Of a stretch of 64,000 nt of DNA, positions 59,385 through 64,000 are shown piece after piece (within the stretch, counting starts at the first letter, position 1; each line of letters starts with the position of its first letter). The notes below the pieces were generated by a model, which worked only from the letters and a program-made list of their open reading frames with translations, was not told where the DNA came from and did not search any database. The stretch comes from Microtetraspora glauca (GTDB lineage Bacteria > Actinomycetota > Actinomycetes > Streptosporangiales > Streptosporangiaceae): assembly GCA_001570385.1 (NCBI GenBank), contig BBYL01000022.1, forward strand, positions 62,001 through 126,000, written 5' to 3'. Made by a program: the position numbers and the translations under genes.

Positions 59385-60119
59385 ATGGACGACACCGACC
59401 CGGAGCTGCTGCGAGGCGTCGCCGCGGGAGACGAGCGGGCCTTCGAACACCTCTACAGGCGGCACGCCCCCGCGCTGCTGGCCTACGCCCAGGGGCTTCT
59501 CGGGGGCGAGCGCGTGTCGGTGTCCGCCCATCTGGAGGCGTGCCCGGCGTGCGCCGCCGAGGTCGAGTCATGGCGGCGGGTCGGCTCCGCCGTACGGGAA
59601 CGCGCCGCCGGGGTGCCCGCGCCCGCACCCGCCCTCTTCGCCGCGATCCTCGGCCGCCTGGGCCATCCCGCCGCACGCGAGGACACGCGGGTGGCCGTGC
59701 CCCGCTTCACCGCCGAGATCGGCGGGCGGCCGCTCCGTCGCGCCCTCGGCGTGCTCGCCCGCCAGCGTGCCCTGATCGGCTGGCCCGTGTGGGCGCTGTC
59801 CGCGTCCGTCCTCGCGATCGGTACGGCACTGGCCGCGCTGGGGCCCGCCGGGTTCGCGGAACGGGTGCTCGGGACGGTCGTCCCGCTGGTCGCCGCGCTG
59901 GCCGTCGCGGGGCGCGCCTTCCCCCAGCTCACCGAGCGTGAATACGAGATCCTCGAACTCGTCGCTCGGGGGCTCGGCAACCAGGCCGTCGCCGCCCGAC
60001 TCCAGGTCAGCCCCAAGACCGTCGCGAACACGGTCTCCGGCATCCTCGTCAAGCTCGCCGTACCCGACCGAGCCGGTGCCATCGCGGCCGCACGCGACGC
60101 GGGTCTCGGCCGGACCTGA
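59385..60119 (+). CDS. Chimeric regulator: sigma-2 fragment, anti-sigma zinc finger, two membrane helices, LuxR HTH
   Basis: 244 residues. Residues 5-40 (DPELLRGVAAGDERAFEHLY) match the first helices of ECF sigma region 2. Residues 45-65 hold SAHLEACPACAAEVESW, the HxxxCxxC anti-sigma zinc finger. Hydrophobic segments lie at about 130-152 and 161-177. The C-terminal 60 residues are a LuxR/GerE HTH (QLTEREYEILELVARGLGN, SPKTVANTVSGILVKL). There is no sigma region 4. The two helices place both ends in the cytoplasm. It may be an in-frame fusion of sigma, anti-sigma and LuxR parts; function unknown. Confidence 0.7.
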   Translation: MDDTDPELLRGVAAGDERAFEHLYRRHAPALLAYAQGLLGGERVSVSAHLEACPACAAEVESWRRVGSAVRERAAGVPAPAPALFAAILGRLGHPAAREDTRVAVPRFTAEIGGRPLRRALGVLARQRALIGWPVWALSASVLAIGTALAALGPAGFAERVLGTVVPLVAALAVAGRAFPQLTEREYEILELVARGLGNQAVAARLQVSPKTVANTVSGILVKLAVPDRAGAIAAARDAGLGRT

Positions 60120-60191
60120 CGGGAACGCGTCCCTCCCGGCCGGGACGGCCGACACTGCCGTACGGGATGGGGGCGAGCGGACCCTCTTGGC

Positions 60192-60746
60192 ATGACGAGA
60201 ACACATGTATGGAACGCGTTCCCGCTCGCCGCCGCGGCCGCCTCGGTGGCCCTGTGGATCGTGCAGACGGTATGCGGGAAGCAGCACATCCCGTTCACCA
60301 CGTTCGCCGACTATCTGATCGAAGCGTGTTTCGCCCTGTCGCTGGCGACGGGTGCGCTCGCCGTGACCACGCTGCGCGCGGCGCACGCGACGGCCCCCGG
60401 CTGGGGCCGCCTCGGCGACGCCGGGGCCGCGCTGTACGGCCTGGGCCAGGCGTTGATCCTGATTCCCGCGACGGTCACGCTGGTCGCCGCCGACGAGCTT
60501 CCCGTACCGCAGACGCTGTTCCTGCCCGGCTTCGCGCTGTGGGCGGCGGGCACGGTGCTCGTCGCGGTCGGCGCCTACCGGGCCGGGGTGCTCCCTCGGC
60601 CCGTGGCGGTCCTCCTGCCCGCGTCGTTCGTGCTGATGGTCAGCCTCGGAGAGGCGGGCGCGCTGGTGACGGCCGCCACGTGGGCGGTGATCGGCGTACG
60701 GCTCCGCGGCGGGCCGCCACGGAACACGGAGCCGGTCAGCGAGTGA
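60192..60746 (+). CDS. Multi-pass membrane protein of unknown function
   Basis: 184 residues, six hydrophobic segments (from FPLAAAAASVALWIVQTV to EAGALVTAATWAVIGV) with very short loops, resembling DUF4386-type proteins. It follows the chimeric regulator on the same strand after 72 bases and may be its target; this is positional inference. Confidence 0.65.
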   Translation: MTRTHVWNAFPLAAAAASVALWIVQTVCGKQHIPFTTFADYLIEACFALSLATGALAVTTLRAAHATAPGWGRLGDAGAALYGLGQALILIPATVTLVAADELPVPQTLFLPGFALWAAGTVLVAVGAYRAGVLPRPVAVLLPASFVLMVSLGEAGALVTAATWAVIGVRLRGGPPRNTEPVSE

Positions 60747-60761
60747 GCTGCCCGGCCCGGC

Positions 60762-63410
60762 TCACGAGGTGAGCTGCCGGTGGAGGCGGCGGGCTTCCAT
60801 GGCGAACCTGGTCGATCCACCCCGCTCCACCACCGCGGCGAGTTCGGGGATGTCGGCGCGGGCCCCGGTGAGCTCGGCCGCCCTGGCGCCGGTGGCGAGG
60901 AGATCCGCCACGTTCGCCCGCGGCTTCTCTCCGGCCGCCGGCAGCAGCCCCCGCGACGCCTCGGCGACGATGTCCCACACGACGGCGTGCGCGCCGGCCC
61001 GGGAGGCGTCGTCCAGCACGGAGGTGATCCGGTTGAGCTTGACGAAGCCGTCGCGAACCAGCTCGCCGGCCGCCCTGCCGATCTCGGCGGTGGGCACGTC
61101 GCCGCGCGCGGCCAGCGCGATCAGGGCGTCGGTGGCCGCGGCCCGCTGGGCCGGATTCCGGTTTCCCATACCGACGACCAGCGCGTACGCCGTGGCAACG
61201 CCGACCGGGCCGTCCCCGTGGACGACCCGGGTGAGGGCGTCGACCTGCCCGTAACTTTCGTCCATGAACAGGGGGAGGATCTCGGCCATGTGCGCCGCCA
61301 TGACGTCACGGTGGGAGGGCATGACAGCGGGCCACCAGTCCAGGATCTGCGCATAGAACCACCGGTCCTCAGGATCCCGTGCGAAGAGTTCCCCGATCAG
61401 GGACGGCAGCGCCCCGTCAGGTAGCGCCGTACCGGACAGCCCCGTATCGGACGGCCCCGCGCCGGGCGGCTCGATCCGGGCGCGCAGCTCGCGGTACGGC
61501 GCACCGTCGCGGGACCGCCGGTCGTACCGCAGCTCGCATGACGCGACGGGGTCCGGCAGGCCGCCCCGCTCGATCCAGGCGGCGAGCTCCCGCCCTGCGG
61601 GGGACGACAACCTCGCGGCCCGCGCGACCACGTCCGGATCGGCGGAACGGGGCAACCGGAGAAGGGCCTGCTGGAAGTCGGCGGGCAGCGGCGGGACTCC
61701 GGCCGCCTCCAGCAGCTCCATCCGGGTGACCAGCGTGTCCGGGGCGATGTGCCCGGTTCCCGACGTGGGCGTCGCCAGCAGGACGGGGCGGCGCTCCCCG
61801 GCCTCGAACAGCGTGACGATCTCCCGCACGCGCTCCCTGATCAACTGGTCGATCGGGTGCGGTCGCTCGCCGTAGGGGTGCGGCCGGCTCTTCGACGTGC
61901 GGGCGCGTGACCGGCTGTCCTCGACGGAGGCGAACATCAGGGCCGCCCGGCAGAGCAGCGCGTACGGCTTCTCGTGTTCGACGAAAGGCGTGTAGCAGTA
62001 GGCGTGGGAGGCGAGCACCTCTCGCAGCGGGTCGAGCGCGCTCCTGAGGGTGTCCGGTTCGCGGTCCGCCCACTCCACCAGCCCGGCCAGGATCCGTTCG
62101 AACTCCTCCGAACCGAGAGGCCACCGGAACGCGCCGATCGCCCGGACCAGTTCCTCGGGCGACGAGAACGGCGGCGGCGGAACCGGGGGCGCGGTGACCA
62201 CCAGGACCGGAACGGGCGGCCGGATCGGCGTCACCACGACCTCGCCGTACTCGGCCGCGATCTTCTCGCGCAGCTCGGCGGGAAGCGCCGCTGCCGCCTC
62301 GCGCACGGTGGACCGTTCCCGCTCCCCCGCGTGGCCCGCCAGGCCAAGGGCCGTCCGCACCGCACGCTCCTGAAGGGGCAGGACGTCCTGACCGAAGATC
62401 GCCGACAGCGCGGCGAGCCCGGACGCGGCCCGGGAGGGCTCCCGGCGTACGGCGTCGCCGATCCAGCCCATGAGCGCGAGGAGGAGCTTCCGCTCGGCCC
62501 GGAACGACAACTCCTCCGCGGCTTCGGCGAACATGTCGTCGGACAGGCGGCCTTCCGCCTCCAGCCGCCTGACCTGCGCCAGCGCCGTCTCGGCCACCAC
62601 GAGCGGCGCCACCGGGAGCATCCGGACGTAGTCGGTGACCCGCTCCTCCGCCTCGTCGAGGGTGGGATCGAGCCGGTCGTGCAGCTCGGCCAGCGTGGGG
62701 AGAGCCGACGGCCCGTCGCTCAGCAGCCGTCCCACCACCCGGTCCAGGATCACCGGCCGGTCGAGGATGCCCGCGTCGACCATCCGGACGATGACATCGA
62801 TCTGCGCTCCGAAGAGGGCGGACCCCAGGCCGTCCGCCTCGAACGCGTGCGGCATCAGCCGGGCGAACAGCGGATCGTCGGTGATCCGCTCCAGGTGAGC
62901 GGGTTCCAGGCCGTGGGCGGCCGTCCCGAGGGAGCGCAGCCAGCCGAGCATGAAGGCGTCGTTCGCGGGCGGTTCGATCCCGGTCTCGCGGACCAGGCTC
63001 GCCGCGATCCGCCAGTGTGGGATCTCCGCGCCCACCTGGGGTGCCCGCAGCCGATCCACCATCCGGCGGGCGAGGTCCGCGCGCCACGGCTCGGGCCGCT
63101 GCCGCAGCAGCCCGAGGATGCGCCCGGCGTCGGCCACGTGGTCGTCCCGCCAGCCGAAGTCCCGCCGGAACAGCCAGTTCGCCACCGCGGCGGGACCGGG
63201 CAGGCACGCTGCTCCCGCCACCCGCAGGGCCGGGATCTGCCTGCGCCACTCCCACCAGCCCGCGTGCACGCGTTTCTGCTCGGCCAGGTGGCGCGGCAGC
63301 TCGGCCGCCACGGTCTTCCTGCCCGACGCGTCGAGCGCGGTCACGAGCCGGAGGGTTCCGGCGGCGTCCCCCGCCTCGATCCGTCCGGCGACCTCCTGCC
63401 AGGGAGTCAC
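60762..63410 (-). CDS. DUF6493-like large repeat protein
   Basis: 882 residues from a GTG. It is largely alpha-helical, built of HEAT-like helix pairs without clear catalytic motifs (e.g. ILGLLRQRPEPWRADLARRMVDRL). The C-terminal third (ILDWWPAVMPSHRDVMAAHMAEILPLF, ALVVGMGNRNPAQRAAATDALIALAARGD) matches the pattern of DUF6493 proteins of Streptomyces. These often accompany SWIM proteins; one lies upstream in this window. No signal or membrane segment is seen. Confidence 0.7.
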   Translation of the reverse strand: MTPWQEVAGRIEAGDAAGTLRLVTALDASGRKTVAAELPRHLAEQKRVHAGWWEWRRQIPALRVAGAACLPGPAAVANWLFRRDFGWRDDHVADAGRILGLLRQRPEPWRADLARRMVDRLRAPQVGAEIPHWRIAASLVRETGIEPPANDAFMLGWLRSLGTAAHGLEPAHLERITDDPLFARLMPHAFEADGLGSALFGAQIDVIVRMVDAGILDRPVILDRVVGRLLSDGPSALPTLAELHDRLDPTLDEAEERVTDYVRMLPVAPLVVAETALAQVRRLEAEGRLSDDMFAEAAEELSFRAERKLLLALMGWIGDAVRREPSRAASGLAALSAIFGQDVLPLQERAVRTALGLAGHAGERERSTVREAAAALPAELREKIAAEYGEVVVTPIRPPVPVLVVTAPPVPPPPFSSPEELVRAIGAFRWPLGSEEFERILAGLVEWADREPDTLRSALDPLREVLASHAYCYTPFVEHEKPYALLCRAALMFASVEDSRSRARTSKSRPHPYGERPHPIDQLIRERVREIVTLFEAGERRPVLLATPTSGTGHIAPDTLVTRMELLEAAGVPPLPADFQQALLRLPRSADPDVVARAARLSSPAGRELAAWIERGGLPDPVASCELRYDRRSRDGAPYRELRARIEPPGAGPSDTGLSGTALPDGALPSLIGELFARDPEDRWFYAQILDWWPAVMPSHRDVMAAHMAEILPLFMDESYGQVDALTRVVHGDGPVGVATAYALVVGMGNRNPAQRAAATDALIALAARGDVPTAEIGRAAGELVRDGFVKLNRITSVLDDASRAGAHAVVWDIVAEASRGLLPAAGEKPRANVADLLATGARAAELTGARADIPELAAVVERGGSTRFAMEARRLHRQLTS

Positions 63411-63604
63411 GCCGTCACCCCCGGCCGGTCCTGGGCCGCCAGCCCCTGTCTCGTCATCGACATGGCCCGGACCATAGTGATCGACTCCGACAATCTCGGG
63501 AGCGCGGACCGGCCGCCCCGGCCCCGCCGTACGGAATCCCGTTTGACGCCCGCCCGCACCGGTGGCCAGGATCTGCGGAGCGGTCGGAGACGAGGAGGAC
63601 GGAC

Positions 63605-64000
63605 ATGCAGGTCAGAGCGGCACGCGCGGACGAGGCCGAGGTGCTGAGCGCGCTGGCGATCCGCTCCAAGGCGTACTGGGGGTACGACGAGGAGTTCATG
63701 GCCGCGTGCCGGGACGAGCTCACCATCTCGGCGTCCCGGGTCGGGACCGTACGCGCCACGGTGGCCGAGCGGGACGGGCGCGTCCTCGGCTTCGGCACGC
63801 TGGAGGGCGAGCCGCCGGAGGGCGCGCTGGGCATGCTCTTCGTCGCCCCGGACACGATCGGGCAGGGCGTCGGCCGCCTCCTGTACGAGCATGCTGTGGC
63901 GACCGCGCGGGACCTCGGCTTCACCCGTCTGACGATCGACGCGGACCCGAACGCCGAGGCGTTCTATCTGGCGATGGGCGCCGTCCGGATCGGCGGCACC
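63605..64000 (+). CDS. GNAT acetyltransferase, 3' end outside window
   Basis: The frame from the ATG at 63605 (GACGAGGAGGAC upstream) stays open to the window end, 132 codons. MQVRAARADEAEVLSALAIRSK is the usual GNAT start. LGMLFVAPDTIGQGVGRLLYEHA is motif A, whose Q-G-V-G-R is the acetyl-CoA pyrophosphate loop, and NAEAFYLAMGAV is motif B. Only the last strand and tail should be missing. Substrate unknown. Confidence 0.88.
   Translation, partial: MQVRAARADEAEVLSALAIRSKAYWGYDEEFMAACRDELTISASRVGTVRATVAERDGRVLGFGTLEGEPPEGALGMLFVAPDTIGQGVGRLLYEHAVATARDLGFTRLTIDADPNAEAFYLAMGAVRIGGT

Noticed and set aside
59385-60119. Functional ECF sigma factor
   Set aside because: Only the first helices of region 2 are present and region 4 is missing, so it cannot replace a sigma factor.

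Overview
This is a high-GC actinomycete chromosome segment. Nearly every gene shows strong third-position GC, GTG and TTG starts are common, and genes often couple through ATGA or TGATG overlaps. The gene families (actinobacterial gas-vesicle set with GvpY/GvpZ/GvpS, Asp23/DUF2273/DUF6286/AmaP set, DUF2510, DUF4032, DUF6493, roadblock proteins, L-lysine 6-transaminase) suggest a filamentous actinomycete, perhaps of the Streptosporangiales. That assignment is inference from content only. No transposase, integrase or CRISPR array was seen.

Layout. 1-2 kb: end of a sugar ABC permease gene coupled to an aldo/keto reductase. 2.3-4.2 kb: a sigma-70-like protein with an anti-sigma-type zinc finger and a membrane segment, apparently split by a frameshift from its exported C-terminal half. 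4.4-8.2 kb: a surface-glycan group (membrane protein, two family-2 glycosyltransferases, polysaccharide deacetylase, amidase-like protein), ending in an eight-unit 13-bp tandem array. 8.3-10.4 kb: a MocR regulator divergent from a pyridoxamine-oxidase-fold protein. 10.5-14.6 kb: a membrane Ser/Thr kinase, a partner that looks like a dead kinase, and a DUF2510 protein. 14.6-19.7 kb: oligoribonuclease, tRNA-His with a terminator, a solo LuxR domain, lysine aminotransferase, a penicillin-binding protein and a spermidine-synthase-like protein. 19.7-27.5 kb: PCD, a sugar ABC importer divergent from a fuculose-phosphate-type aldolase with operator-like palindromes between them, then DUF885, DUF4032 and DUF523 genes.

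27.7-31.7 kb: a four-gene roadblock/DUF4388-like operon closed by a hairpin, then an MFS-MarR pair. 31.7-37.0 kb: a complete gas-vesicle operon transcribed as gvpY-Z-A-F-G-O-J-L-S-K. It is divergent from an Asp23/alkaline-shock operon (37.4-40.0 kb) across a 382-bp intergenic region. 40.0-51.3 kb: the most interesting block. A glutamine-synthetase-like ligase, a cytochrome P450 with its ferredoxin and reductase, an APC permease, a class-I glutaminase, an acetoacetate-decarboxylase-like protein, an HpaE-like aldehyde dehydrogenase, an HpaD/LigB-like ring-cleavage dioxygenase, a FAH-family hydrolase and a MarR regulator lie together. Two of its divergent promoter regions carry TTTG-N4-CAAA palindromes. 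I read it as a gamma-glutamylation route for uptake and breakdown of an aromatic amine that joins a homoprotocatechuate-type ring-cleavage branch; this is inferred, not shown.

51.4-55.2 kb: a phosphoribosyltransferase-hydrolase fusion, a TetR regulator and an FtsX-type ABC exporter with a palindromic operator. 55.3-64.0 kb: a SWIM zinc-finger protein, a Nudix hydrolase, a zinc-ribbon SDR lacking the usual Tyr, a tRNA-like sequence of unclear isotype, an AlkB homologue with a LexA-type box, a chimeric sigma-2/zinc-finger/LuxR membrane protein, a DUF6493-like giant and the start of a GNAT acetyltransferase cut by the window end.
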